64,000 bases of DNA from Dyella_B sp035690825 (lineage in GTDB: Bacteria; Pseudomonadota; Gammaproteobacteria; Xanthomonadales; Rhodanobacteraceae), in contig NZ_JBQCHP010000073.1 of assembly GCF_051954575.1 (NCBI RefSeq), forward strand, positions 27,160 through 91,159, read 5' to 3'. This document shows positions 15,206-23,076 of the stretch, piece by piece; the first letter of the stretch is position 1; every line of letters starts with the position of its first letter. The position numbers were made by a program, and so were the translations under genes. The notes under the pieces are model-generated. The model was not told the DNA's origin. It did not search any database and was given only the letters and a program-made list of their open reading frames with translations.

Positions 15206-16336
15206 ATGGAGATTTCCAATCTGCTCGCAGACATGGCGAGAGAGCATGCCTCCGATCTTTACCTGAGCCATGGCGCGGCGCCTTTGATGGTGGTGGCCGG
15301 TGTGCCGCGCTATATCGGGGACAGGGTGTTGGCGCCTTCGGATACGTATTCCATCGCGTATTCACTGATGAGCGACCGGCAGCAGAAGGAATTCGAATCC
15401 ACGCTGGAGATGAACTTGGCCATTGCGCCGGCGGGCATTGGTCGCTTTCGCGTGAATATCTATCGACAGCGCGGCGAAGTGGCGATTGCCATCCGGTATA
15501 TCACCACCGACATTCCCGATATCGACACACTGCGTTTGCCGTCGCGCCTGCGTGATCTGGTGATGCTGCCGCGCGGGTTGGTGCTGGTGGTGGGGGCGAC
15601 CGGTTCGGGCAAGTCCACCACGCTGGCTTCGATGCTCGATTATCGCAACCACCAGCGCGGCGGGCATATTCTCGCCATCGAAGATCCCATCGAATACCTG
15701 CATCAGCACGGTAAATCGGTGATTGACCAGCGTGAGGTGGGCATCGACACGCTGAGTTATGCCAATGCATTGCGCAACGCCATGCGCGAGGCGCCGCACG
15801 TGATCATGATCGGCGAGATCCGCGATCGCGAAACCATGCAGCAGGCGATCTCCTATGCCGAGACCGGCCATCTTTGCCTGTCGACGCTGCACGCCAACAA
15901 TGCCAACCAGACGCTGGATCGCATCCTTAATTTCTTTCCCGACACGGCGCGGCATCAGTTGCTGATCGACCTTTCGCTCAATCTCAAGGCGGTGGTTTCG
16001 CAACGGCTGCTGCACGCCCTGGACGGCAGCCGCGTACCCGCCGTGGAACTGCTGCTGGTTACCCCCTACATCTCCGACCTGATCGAGAAGGGCGAGATCG
16101 CGACGATCCGGGAAGCCATGAAGCTGGGCAATGAGGTCGGCATGCAGACTTTCGACCAGTCGCTGTACGCGCTTTATGCCGCCGGTACCATCAGTTACGC
16201 CGAAGCGCTGGAACACGCCGATTCGCGCACGGACCTCGCCCTGCGTGTCCGCCTGCATGGGCCGGCGCCGAAGGAAGCCGGTAACAGCGTGATCGAAGGT
16301 GTGGAGTTGCCGCTATCGTTGAAGCTGGGCAAGTAG
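15206..16336 (+). CDS. PilT/PilU-type twitching motility ATPase
   Basis: A 376-aa cytoplasmic ATPase of the retraction-motor (PilT/PilU) family of type IV pili. ATG 15206 was chosen for the GAGGTG ribosome-binding site. Walker A is VVGATGSGKST, the Asp box is ILAIEDPIEYLH, Walker B is HVIMIGEIRDRETMQQAI, and the His box is CLSTLHANNANQTLDRI. The N-terminal PAS-like domain starts MEISNLLADMAREHASDLYL. Length and the extended C-terminus after QSLYALYAAGTISYAEAL favour PilU over PilT. It stands alone, without pilT or other pil genes, so it may be an additional paralogue. Confidence 0.85.
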   Translation: MEISNLLADMAREHASDLYLSHGAAPLMVVAGVPRYIGDRVLAPSDTYSIAYSLMSDRQQKEFESTLEMNLAIAPAGIGRFRVNIYRQRGEVAIAIRYITTDIPDIDTLRLPSRLRDLVMLPRGLVLVVGATGSGKSTTLASMLDYRNHQRGGHILAIEDPIEYLHQHGKSVIDQREVGIDTLSYANALRNAMREAPHVIMIGEIRDRETMQQAISYAETGHLCLSTLHANNANQTLDRILNFFPDTARHQLLIDLSLNLKAVVSQRLLHALDGSRVPAVELLLVTPYISDLIEKGEIATIREAMKLGNEVGMQTFDQSLYALYAAGTISYAEALEHADSRTDLALRVRLHGPAPKEAGNSVIEGVELPLSLKLGK

Positions 16337-16570
16337 GTTGGTTACGGGCGGGCGCCGCCGGACTGTTCCCGGTTCAAGCAATGAACTTGTTTTGCCATGA
16401 CGTCCAGCACTGGTTCGAGGTGGCATGCCGACCTACGTTGCATCGCATCGTCGTTCTGCTGGCGACGATATTTTTTGCTCATGCTTAATGATGCGAGTGT
16501 TTAACGCCGCGTCACCATTATCAGGCGTAGCTATCCACTTTCCGTTTGCCAGGCGCACTTGGAGTGTGAA

Positions 16571-18283
16571 ATGCAGTCTATGAAGGCCGTCGAATCAGTC
16601 CTGTCAAGGGCAGCGCGGATGCGCTTGATTGCGCCATCGCTTCTGCTTCTTGTTTCGTCGCTGGCATTTGCCGATACCCATACTGCGACAGCTTCGCCGA
16701 TGAAATCGGCGGGGCATATGATGGCTATGACTCCCGCCAGTTCGGTGCCGGCGGCGACGGCTCTTTTGCCGGGCTATGGCGCGGGAGGGTTTCCGATAAA
16801 AACCTCCAGCCAGGAAGCGCAGGCGTATTTCAATAATGGCATGCAGCTTGCTCATGCGTTCGCGCACAAGGCATCCATCGCGGCGTTTCGGCGAGCCGAG
16901 CAGCTCGATCCTAATTGCGCCATGTGTGTATGGGGTGAGGCATGGGCTCGCGGGCCCACGATCAATTACCCGATCAGCGATTCGGTGCAAGCGCAGCTGG
17001 CCAGTTTGGCCGATCGCGCGGCTGCGCTCGCGAAAGACAATCCACCCAAGGAGCGGGCATTGATCGCCGCATTGCAGAAGCGCTATCACCAGGGCGGTGG
17101 CAATGGTCCCGGTGACAAGGCGTTTGCGCAGGCTATGGATGCCTTGTACGAAAGCGACCCTTCGGATGATGAGGTTGCGGTATTGACGGCCGATGCCTGG
17201 ATGATTCCCGCTTCGCAGGCGAATAATCGCGACCATCTGGATCGGTCCGTGCAGATTCTCGAGCAGGTGCTGCACCGTGCACCCGACAATAGCGGCGCCA
17301 TCCATTTTTATATTCACGCCACTGAGATGGAAGGCGTCGCAGGGGAGGCGCTTCCCTATGCGCAGAAACTGCCCGCGCTGGCGCCCGCTGCCAGCCACCT
17401 GCTGCACATGCCGTCCCACACTTATTTCTGGATTGGACAATACCGGGCTGCGGAAGACGCGAATCTCGCCGCGGTGAAAGTCGATAATGAAAACGCCGCT
17501 CGACTGAAGCCAAAGGATGGCGTTTTCGGACTGCCGTACCACGGGCACAACGTCCAGTACGGCGAGGCCGCCACGCTGATGGACGGCGATGCGAAGCAAG
17601 GGCTGGTGTTGGCGTCAGCGCAGTTGCAGCAGTTGTCATCGGCCAGTTCCGCTGGCTTCCTGCATCAGTTTGGATTGGCTACGGCGTATTTCGTCTTCGG
17701 CCGGTTTGCTTCATTGCAGGCGGTGGACTCCTTGCCGCAGCCGGACAAAACGCTTCCGTACGCCGTGGCCATGTGGCACTACGCCAGAGGAGAGGCCGAT
17801 GCGCGCAGTGGTGATGTCAAGGGCGTTCAACGGGAAGCCCAGGGCATCGCGATCGATCACGACGGCCTGGCCAAATTCGGTGACTCCGCCGCGCAAGCCC
17901 AGGCAATGGTCGACATTGCTCGGCTAGTACTGAATGGCCGCGTCGCCATGATGGAGCAGCGCTGGAGCGACGCCGAAGCCGATTACCGCAAGGCTGCCGA
18001 TATCCAGGATGCGAAGCTGGGCGTGTTCAACGATCCGCCGACCTGGTGGTATCCGGTGCGCAGAAGCGTCGCCGCCGCGCTGCTGGCCAAGGGCGATCCG
18101 GGGGCTGCGGAAGTTGAGGTGAATGCGGCGCTCGCGCGCTGGCCGTTGGATCCACAGAGTTTGCGCATCCTGGCCGATTGCCAACAGGCGATGGGCCATA
18201 CGGAAGAGGCCAAGCGCCAGCACGCGCTTGCCCTCGCCAACTGGCTGGGAGACGCCGCCGCGCTGCCGATTGCTCAGCTTTAG
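16571..18283 (+). CDS. Secreted tetratricopeptide-repeat protein, unknown role
   Basis: A 570-aa exported protein. GGAG lies seven bases before ATG 16571, preferred over the in-frame ATG at 16559. A signal peptide is present (APSLLLLVSSLAFA). The mature part has TPR-like helical repeats (AYFNNGMQLAHAFAHKASIA then AFRRAEQLDPNCAMCVWGEA, and a C-terminal pair ending ILADCQQAMGHTEEAKRQHA). The CAMCVWGEAWARGP motif and the HIHATEM / HMPSHTYFWIGQY segments are typical of a widespread, uncharacterised TPR family. The CxxC could bind metal or form a disulfide; no haem CxxCH motif is visible. A terminator follows the gene. Confidence 0.75.
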   Translation: MQSMKAVESVLSRAARMRLIAPSLLLLVSSLAFADTHTATASPMKSAGHMMAMTPASSVPAATALLPGYGAGGFPIKTSSQEAQAYFNNGMQLAHAFAHKASIAAFRRAEQLDPNCAMCVWGEAWARGPTINYPISDSVQAQLASLADRAAALAKDNPPKERALIAALQKRYHQGGGNGPGDKAFAQAMDALYESDPSDDEVAVLTADAWMIPASQANNRDHLDRSVQILEQVLHRAPDNSGAIHFYIHATEMEGVAGEALPYAQKLPALAPAASHLLHMPSHTYFWIGQYRAAEDANLAAVKVDNENAARLKPKDGVFGLPYHGHNVQYGEAATLMDGDAKQGLVLASAQLQQLSSASSAGFLHQFGLATAYFVFGRFASLQAVDSLPQPDKTLPYAVAMWHYARGEADARSGDVKGVQREAQGIAIDHDGLAKFGDSAAQAQAMVDIARLVLNGRVAMMEQRWSDAEADYRKAADIQDAKLGVFNDPPTWWYPVRRSVAAALLAKGDPGAAEVEVNAALARWPLDPQSLRILADCQQAMGHTEEAKRQHALALANWLGDAAALPIAQL

Positions 18284-18302
18284 TTCGAATGCCAAACGAA
18301 AA

Positions 18303-18327
18303 AAGCCGGCGCAAGGCCGGCTTTCTT
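18303..18327. terminator. Rho-independent terminator after the TPR gene
   Basis: Stem AAAGCCGGC / GCCGGCTTT with loop GCAAG, followed by a short T run, 20 bp after the TPR gene and 10 bp from the 3' end of the convergent tRNA gene. It can work for both. Confidence 0.75.
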
Positions 18328-18336
18328 CAGGAACTT

Positions 18337-18413
18337 TGGTCGGGGTGACATGATTCGAACATGCGACTTCTACGTCCCGAACGTAGCGCTCTACCAGGCT
18401 GAGCTACACCCCG
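18337..18413 (-). tRNA. tRNA-Pro (CGG)
   Basis: A 77-nt cloverleaf on the minus strand: acceptor arm CGGGGTG / CACCCCG, D-arm GTAGCTCAGCCTGGTAGAGC, anticodon arm CTACG-TTCGGGA-CGTAG with anticodon CGG (reads CCG proline codons), and T-arm with TTCGAAT. The 3' CCA is encoded. CGG-anticodon tRNA-Pro is expected in a high-G+C genome that uses CCG heavily. Confidence 0.97.
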
Positions 18414-18565
18414 CGGGAGCCGCGTATCTTAACGGGGACGGGTGAGGTTGGCAACAGGCCGGGAGTGGTTGCGGATGTGGATTTCGCACCTCGATGGGGC
18501 AGGGCCGAACGGTTGCATCTGTTACCCTATTGGGCTGCCGTTTTCCACCCCAAGCAGAGGATTCC

Positions 18566-19939
18566 ATGGCGCTTACCCAGGCCCGCACCATGCCCGGCGT
18601 GCTCGAGCTGTTGCCGCTCGACCAGATTGCTTTCCAGCGCATGCTCGACGTGATCCGTCGCAACTATGAGCGCTTCGGTTTCCTGCCGGTGGAGACGCCG
18701 GCGATCGAGCATTCGGACGTGCTGCTGACCAAGACCGGCGGGGAGACGGAGCGGCAGGTGTATTTCGTGCAGTCGACCGGCTCGCTGGAGCAGGGGGAGA
18801 AGCCGGAACTGGCCCTGCGCTTCGACCTTACCGTTCCGCTCGCCCGCTACGTGGCCGAGCACGAGCACGACTTGAGCTTTCCGTTCCGCCGCTACCAGAT
18901 GCAGCGCGTGTACCGCGGCGAACGCGCGCAGCGTGGACGCTTCCGCGAGTTCTACCAGTGCGACATCGACGTGATCGGCAAGGACAGCCTGTCGATTCGT
19001 TATGACGCCGAGATCCCGGCGGTGATCTACAGCGTTTTCCGCGAGCTGGACATCGGCGCGTTCACCATCCAGCTCAATAATCGCAAGCTGATGCGCGGCT
19101 ATTTCGAAAGCCTCGGCGTGACCGATCCGGAGCAGCAGACGCTGGTGCTGCGCGAAGTGGACAAGCTGGACAAGCGCGGTGCCGATTACGTACGCGATAC
19201 CTTGACGGGTGCGGCGTTCGGCCTGAGTGCGCAGGCTGCACAGAAGATCCTGGATTTCGTGCAGGTGCGTTCCACCTCGCTGCAGGATGCGCTGGCCAAG
19301 CTCGATGCGCTGGGTCAGGGTCCCGAGGCGATGGAGCAAGGGCGTGCGGAACTGAAGGAAGTGCTGAGCCTGATCCACGCCTTTGGCGTGCCGGAAACGC
19401 ATTACGCACTGAACCTGTCGATCGCGCGCGGCCTGGATTACTACACCGGCACGGTCTACGAGACCACGCTCAACGATCACCTGCAGATCGGCTCCATCTG
19501 CTCGGGCGGCCGCTACGAGAACCTGGCCGGGCAATACACCAAGTCGCACCTGCCGGGCGTAGGCATTTCCATCGGCTTGACGCGTCTTTACTGGCAGTTG
19601 CGCGAAGCTGGCCTGATCAGCACGGCGCGCAGCACGGTGGATGTGCTGGTCACGCAGATGGATGCCGCGCAGTTGCCGGCCTACCTGGCGCTGGCGAGCG
19701 AGCTGCGCGCGGCCGGCATCGCCACCGAAGTGGTGCTGGACGGCGGCAAGCTCGGCAAGCAGTTCAAATATGCCGATCGCGCGGGCATTCGCTTCGTGAT
19801 CGTGCTGGGCGAGGACGAGCTGGCCAAGGGCGTGGTGACGGTGAAGGATCTGCGCCGCGAAGACCAGTTCGAAGTGGCGCGCACGGAACTGGTAAAGACG
19901 CTGCGGGTGGAGCTGGAGCAGGCGGCGGTGATGGGGTGA
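18566..19939 (+). CDS. hisS: Histidyl-tRNA synthetase
   Basis: Class II aminoacyl-tRNA synthetase of 457 aa, charging tRNA-His. ATG 18566 follows AGAGGA. Motif 2 lies in RYQMQRVYRGERAQRGRFRE and is followed by FYQCDIDVIG. The histidine-specific loop is ALNLSIARGLDYYTGTVYET. Motif 3 lies in GVGISIGLTRLYW. The C-terminal anticodon-binding domain starts near residue 360 (TVDVLVTQMD). The form is slightly longer than the 424-aa E. coli enzyme and looks closer to the alpha-proteobacterial/eukaryotic-type subfamily, as in other Xanthomonadales; that subfamily placement is from memory. Confidence 0.95.
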   Translation: MALTQARTMPGVLELLPLDQIAFQRMLDVIRRNYERFGFLPVETPAIEHSDVLLTKTGGETERQVYFVQSTGSLEQGEKPELALRFDLTVPLARYVAEHEHDLSFPFRRYQMQRVYRGERAQRGRFREFYQCDIDVIGKDSLSIRYDAEIPAVIYSVFRELDIGAFTIQLNNRKLMRGYFESLGVTDPEQQTLVLREVDKLDKRGADYVRDTLTGAAFGLSAQAAQKILDFVQVRSTSLQDALAKLDALGQGPEAMEQGRAELKEVLSLIHAFGVPETHYALNLSIARGLDYYTGTVYETTLNDHLQIGSICSGGRYENLAGQYTKSHLPGVGISIGLTRLYWQLREAGLISTARSTVDVLVTQMDAAQLPAYLALASELRAAGIATEVVLDGGKLGKQFKYADRAGIRFVIVLGEDELAKGVVTVKDLRREDQFEVARTELVKTLRVELEQAAVMG

Positions 19940-19966
19940 GATTGGAATACGCCTCAACCCTTTGGT

Positions 19967-20045
19967 CGTCATTCCCGCGAAAGCGGGAATCCATTTTAAG
20001 GATGTGCGAAGAGCAAGATGGATTCCCGCTTTCGCGGGAATGACG
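19967..20045. repeat. Family D palindromic repeat, copy 2
   Basis: Near-perfect inverted arms: GTCATTCCCGCGAAAGCGGG at the left and CCCGCTTTCGCGGGAATGAC at the right, with ATCCATTTT and AAGATGGAT inside. It lies between hisS and the GIY-YIG remnant. Confidence 0.9.
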
Positions 20046-20105
20046 GCCTTGAGGAGGGGCAGGTTGATCGGCAGCGCCGTACATCAGGGAGGAAAGGAAG
20101 CAGGG

Positions 20106-20403
20106 ATGGTTTCGAAACAACCTGCCGTTTACATCATGGCCAGTTGCGAACGCGGCACGCTGTACATCGGTGTGACAGGAAATCTTAAGTTTCGCGTATG
20201 GCAACACCGCGAGGGATTGACCGATGGTTTTACGAGACGTTATGGCGTGAAACATCTGGTGTGGTTCGAACATCACCTCGATTTCCCTTCTGCCATCGCC
20301 CGCGAAAAAAGAACTAAAGAAATAGACTCGTGCATGGAAGCTGGAGCTGATCGAAACAGCCAACCCCACATGGCGCGATCTCTGGGAAAATTTGCAGGAT
20401 TGA
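20106..20403 (+). pseudogene. GIY-YIG endonuclease family gene, disrupted
   Basis: The frame from ATG 20106 (GGAAG upstream) encodes a small GIY-YIG protein: VYIMASCERGTLYIGVTGNL with the two Tyr-bearing motifs, then VWQHREGL and FTRRYGVKHLVWFEHH. At the A-run near 20310 (GCGAAAAAAGAAC) the frame shifts. The expected ending WKLELIETANPTWRDLWENL is readable in another frame up to TGA at 20401-20403, and a TAG sits where the family has a Trp codon (AAA TAG ACT). It therefore carries one frameshift and one nonsense change. Intact relatives are about 95 aa. Family D palindromes bracket the gene on both sides. Confidence 0.8.
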
Positions 20404-20408
20404 ATTGT

Positions 20409-20432
20409 GGTTTCCGCATATGCGGGCATGAC
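20409..20432. repeat. Family D-like palindrome fragment
   Basis: GGTTTCCGCATATGCGGGCATGAC resembles the right arm of a family D repeat, with the perfect core CCGCATATGCGG at 20414-20425. It lies directly after the GIY-YIG remnant and before the ammonia-lyase start. Confidence 0.5.
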
Positions 20433-20448
20433 AACACGTGGAGCCTTT

Positions 20449-22341
20449 GTGAACCAAACCATTCTTCTCGATGGCAACAGCCTCAGCCGCCAGCAACTCG
20501 TCGCCGTGGCGCGCCAGGGCTATGGCGTGCGGCTCGATGCCGGGCAACTGGCGCGCGTAAAGCACGCGGCGGATTTCCTGGCGGAGAAGGTGAGCTGCGG
20601 CGAGCCGATCTATGGCGTCACCACCGGCTTCGGCAGTAATGCGGACAAGCTGCTGGGCGCCTATCGTCTGCGCGACGAATTGCCCGGCGGTAATCCGCAC
20701 AAGCCCGAAGGCACGCTGCTGGAAGAATTGCAGCACAACCTGATCACCACGCACGCGGTGTGCGTGGGCAAGCCGTTTTCGGCGGAAGTGGTGCGCGCGC
20801 TGCTGGTGATTCGCATCAACACGCTGATGCGCGGCCATTCCGGTATTCGCGTCGAGACGCTGGAAGCGCTGACCGAATTGCTCAACCGCGATGTGATCCC
20901 GGTGGTGCCGGAAAAAGGCTCGGTCGGTGCGAGCGGTGACCTGGCGCCGCTGTCGCATCTGGCGATCGTGCTGCTCGGCGGCGGCGAGGCGTTCTACAAA
21001 GGCGAGCGGTTGCCGGGCGCCGAAGCGCTGAAGCGCGCGGGCCTCACGCCGATCCGGCTTTCCTTCAAGGAAGGCCTGGCGCTCAACAACGGCACCGCGC
21101 AGATGCTGGCCACGGCCGTGCTGGCGCTGGATACGCTGGAGCACCTGCTCCACGTGGCGGATCTCGCCGCATCGATGACGCTGGATGCGTTCGCCGGCCG
21201 CAGCGGCGCGTTGCGGCCGGAAGTGCACGCGCTGCGTCCGCATCCGGGGCAGGTGCAGGCGGCCGATCATGTGCGCAGCCTGCTCACCGGTTCCACCCTG
21301 GTCGATATTCCGTATCACCTGGTGCCGCGCTTCCGCCCATGGAGCGCGGACGCATGGAGCACGCCGGAAGACCAGGCACTCAGCTTCGACATCGGCTGGG
21401 ATTGGGTGCCGGCCAACCAGCGGCATGGCCGCGAAGCGTTCTACAGCCGTTTCCTGCCGTTCAAGGGCGGCAAGAAACATCAGCCGCAGGATGCCTACTG
21501 CCTGCGCTGCATGCCGCAGGTGCACGGCGCGGTGCGCGATGCCTGGGCGCAGGCCTGCCGCATCATCGATATCGAATTGAACGCGGTCACCGACAACCCG
21601 CTGATTTTCCCGGACAACACCGAAGCCCAGCACATCGAGGAGCAGGTGATCTCCGCCGGCCATTTCCACGGCATGCCGCTGGCACTGGCGATGAGCTACG
21701 TGAAGGCGGCCATTCCGGTGCTGGCGTCGATCTCCGAGCGCCGCCTCAACAAGCTGGTCGATCCGGCCACCAACGATGGTTTACCGGCGTTCCTTACCGG
21801 CAACGAAGACGGTACCGATTCCGGTTTCATGATCGTGCAGTATACGGCGGCGGCGCTGGTGAACGACCTGGCCACACGCGCGCATCCGGCCAGCGTGTAT
21901 TCGGTGCCGACCAGCGCGAACGCGGAAGACCACGTTTCCATGGGCGCCAACGAAGCGCGCCACGTGCTGGAAATGACCGAAGACCTGAGCCATGTGCTGG
22001 CGCTGGAGCTGTACACCGCCGCGCAGGCGCTGGATTACCGCCAGGAAATGCTCAACGCCGCGCGCCGTCTCGCTGCACGCGGCGATTGGCAGGCGCTAGC
22101 GTCGAAGGTCACCAATGCGCCGCGCGAAGGCCATCCGCATTACGCGCAATTCGTGGACGAGGTGAAACAGCTCACCGCCGCGTTGGCGCAAGTGGGCGAG
22201 TTCCACGCCGGTGAAGCCGTGCGCAGGGCCTATGACGTCCTGCGTGAACGGATCAGCTTCATTCATCGCGATCGTGCAATGGATGGCGACGTGCGCACGG
22301 TGTGCGAGCTGGTGCAGCAGCGGGCGTTTGCGGGCGTTTAG
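20449..22341 (+). CDS. hutH: Histidine/aromatic amino-acid ammonia-lyase, long form
   Basis: MIO-dependent ammonia-lyase, probably histidase (histidine to urocanate and ammonia). A GTG start at 20449 (VNQTILLDGNSL) is the first that avoids the upstream palindrome. The MIO triad is A161-S162-G163 in GSVGASGDLAPLSH, and TTGFGSNADKLL and SDNPL-like TDNPLIF motifs are present. Typical HutH is about 510 aa; this one is about 630 aa. It has an insertion of about 60 residues (roughly 280-343, containing WSADAWSTPEDQ and RFLPFKGGKK) before QDAYCLRCMPQVHG, plus a longer C-terminal region. No hutU, hutI or hutG is near, so a phenylalanine or tyrosine lyase activity is not excluded. Confidence 0.8.
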   Translation: MNQTILLDGNSLSRQQLVAVARQGYGVRLDAGQLARVKHAADFLAEKVSCGEPIYGVTTGFGSNADKLLGAYRLRDELPGGNPHKPEGTLLEELQHNLITTHAVCVGKPFSAEVVRALLVIRINTLMRGHSGIRVETLEALTELLNRDVIPVVPEKGSVGASGDLAPLSHLAIVLLGGGEAFYKGERLPGAEALKRAGLTPIRLSFKEGLALNNGTAQMLATAVLALDTLEHLLHVADLAASMTLDAFAGRSGALRPEVHALRPHPGQVQAADHVRSLLTGSTLVDIPYHLVPRFRPWSADAWSTPEDQALSFDIGWDWVPANQRHGREAFYSRFLPFKGGKKHQPQDAYCLRCMPQVHGAVRDAWAQACRIIDIELNAVTDNPLIFPDNTEAQHIEEQVISAGHFHGMPLALAMSYVKAAIPVLASISERRLNKLVDPATNDGLPAFLTGNEDGTDSGFMIVQYTAAALVNDLATRAHPASVYSVPTSANAEDHVSMGANEARHVLEMTEDLSHVLALELYTAAQALDYRQEMLNAARRLAARGDWQALASKVTNAPREGHPHYAQFVDEVKQLTAALAQVGEFHAGEAVRRAYDVLRERISFIHRDRAMDGDVRTVCELVQQRAFAGV

Positions 22342-22404
22342 CGCGCTTCGTGACGCCTTCGCTCTTCGGGACCTAGTGTCGAATCTCAGCGTGCCCGAAG
22401 GTGT

Positions 22405-22526
22405 TCCCTTCCCTGCGAAGTAGGGGAGGGTCAGGGTGGGGTTTTGCACGAGCTTGCCGCGGGACACGATTCATCGCGAGGTTGCCTGACCCCGCCCCAG
22501 CCCTCCCCTGCAAGCAGGGGAGGGAG
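22405..22526. repeat. Family A composite palindromic repeat, copy 3 (core inverted)
   Basis: Outer blocks are as in the other copies (CCCTGCGAAGTAGGGGAGGG, then the right CCCCTGCAAGCAGGGG). The core between them reads as the reverse complement of the core in copy 1: GCACGAGCTTGCCGC and CGCGAGGTTG here, against CAACCTCGCG and GCGGCAAGCTCG there. Confidence 0.8.
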
Positions 22527-22680
22527 CCATCGTTCGCGCAGCTGAAAGACAGCGTTGCCATGCGCACCCCGGGGCAGATCTGCCTGGATCGTGCCCGAGG
22601 CCCAACCCGCAGCGTAGAGTGCGAGCCGCAGCCAAAACCCAGCGTCCCGGATAGCCCCGTTTACGCTAAAAACCGCCAGG

Positions 22681-22709
22681 TTGCGCAAACCGCAACCACC
22701 CTCTACAAT
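22681..22709 (+). promoter_or_regulatory. Sigma-70-type promoter of the histidine operon
   Basis: TTGCGC (-35) and TACAAT (-10) separated by 17 bp. Transcription would start near 22716, about 25 bases before the first codon of the operon's regulator gene. Confidence 0.65.
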
Positions 22710-22719
22710 GCGCTCCACT

Positions 22720-22737
22720 GTATTAACGCGTTAGTAC
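22720..22737. promoter_or_regulatory. Palindromic operator overlapping the histidine operon start
   Basis: GTATTAACGCGTTAGTAC is an 18-bp near-perfect palindrome (one mismatched pair). It lies just downstream of the -10 box and three bases before the start codon of the TrpR-family regulator. The position suits repression by that regulator with histidine as likely co-repressor. TrpR-family regulation of his genes in Xanthomonadales is known from comparative genomics as I recall; the site here is my reading. Confidence 0.6.
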
Positions 22738-22740
22738 ATT

Positions 22741-23076
22741 ATGAAGCGCCGATCGATCGACCCCGAAACCCCGGAAGAATCCGCCAGGCTCAGCCTGTGC
22801 CGGGCCTTGCTTTCGTTGAAGAACGCCGAGGAAATGAACGCCTTCCTCAACGACCTGTGCACGCCGGCCGAGCTGGAAGTGCTGGTGGATCGCTGGCGGG
22901 TGGTGCCGTATCTGCTCGAAGGCGTGTCCTACCGCGAAATTCACGAGCGCACGGCCGTCAGCATCACCACCATCGGGCGCGTGGCGCGCTATCTGAACCA
23001 GGGCAGCGGGGGGTACCTCGCGGCGGCTGCGCGCGCGACGCGTGCCCGCGCAGCGGCAAAAAGGGCACGGGCATGA
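22741..23076 (+). CDS. hisR: TrpR-family (YerC/YecD-type) regulator of histidine biosynthesis
   Basis: A 111-aa DNA-binding protein of the TrpR/YerC family. The helix-turn-helix lies in LLEGVSYREIHERTAVSITT, then IGRVARYL, and the preceding helices CRALLSLKNAEEMNAFLNDL and TPAELEVLVDRW match the family. The Arg/Ala-rich tail is unusual. It is the first gene of the his operon, its TGA overlapping the hisG ATG, and a palindrome overlaps its own promoter. An autoregulated repressor of the operon is the simplest reading. Note that hisR in E. coli names a tRNA-His gene; the symbol follows usage for the Xanthomonadales regulator. Confidence 0.8.
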   Translation: MKRRSIDPETPEESARLSLCRALLSLKNAEEMNAFLNDLCTPAELEVLVDRWRVVPYLLEGVSYREIHERTAVSITTIGRVARYLNQGSGGYLAAAARATRARAAAKRARA

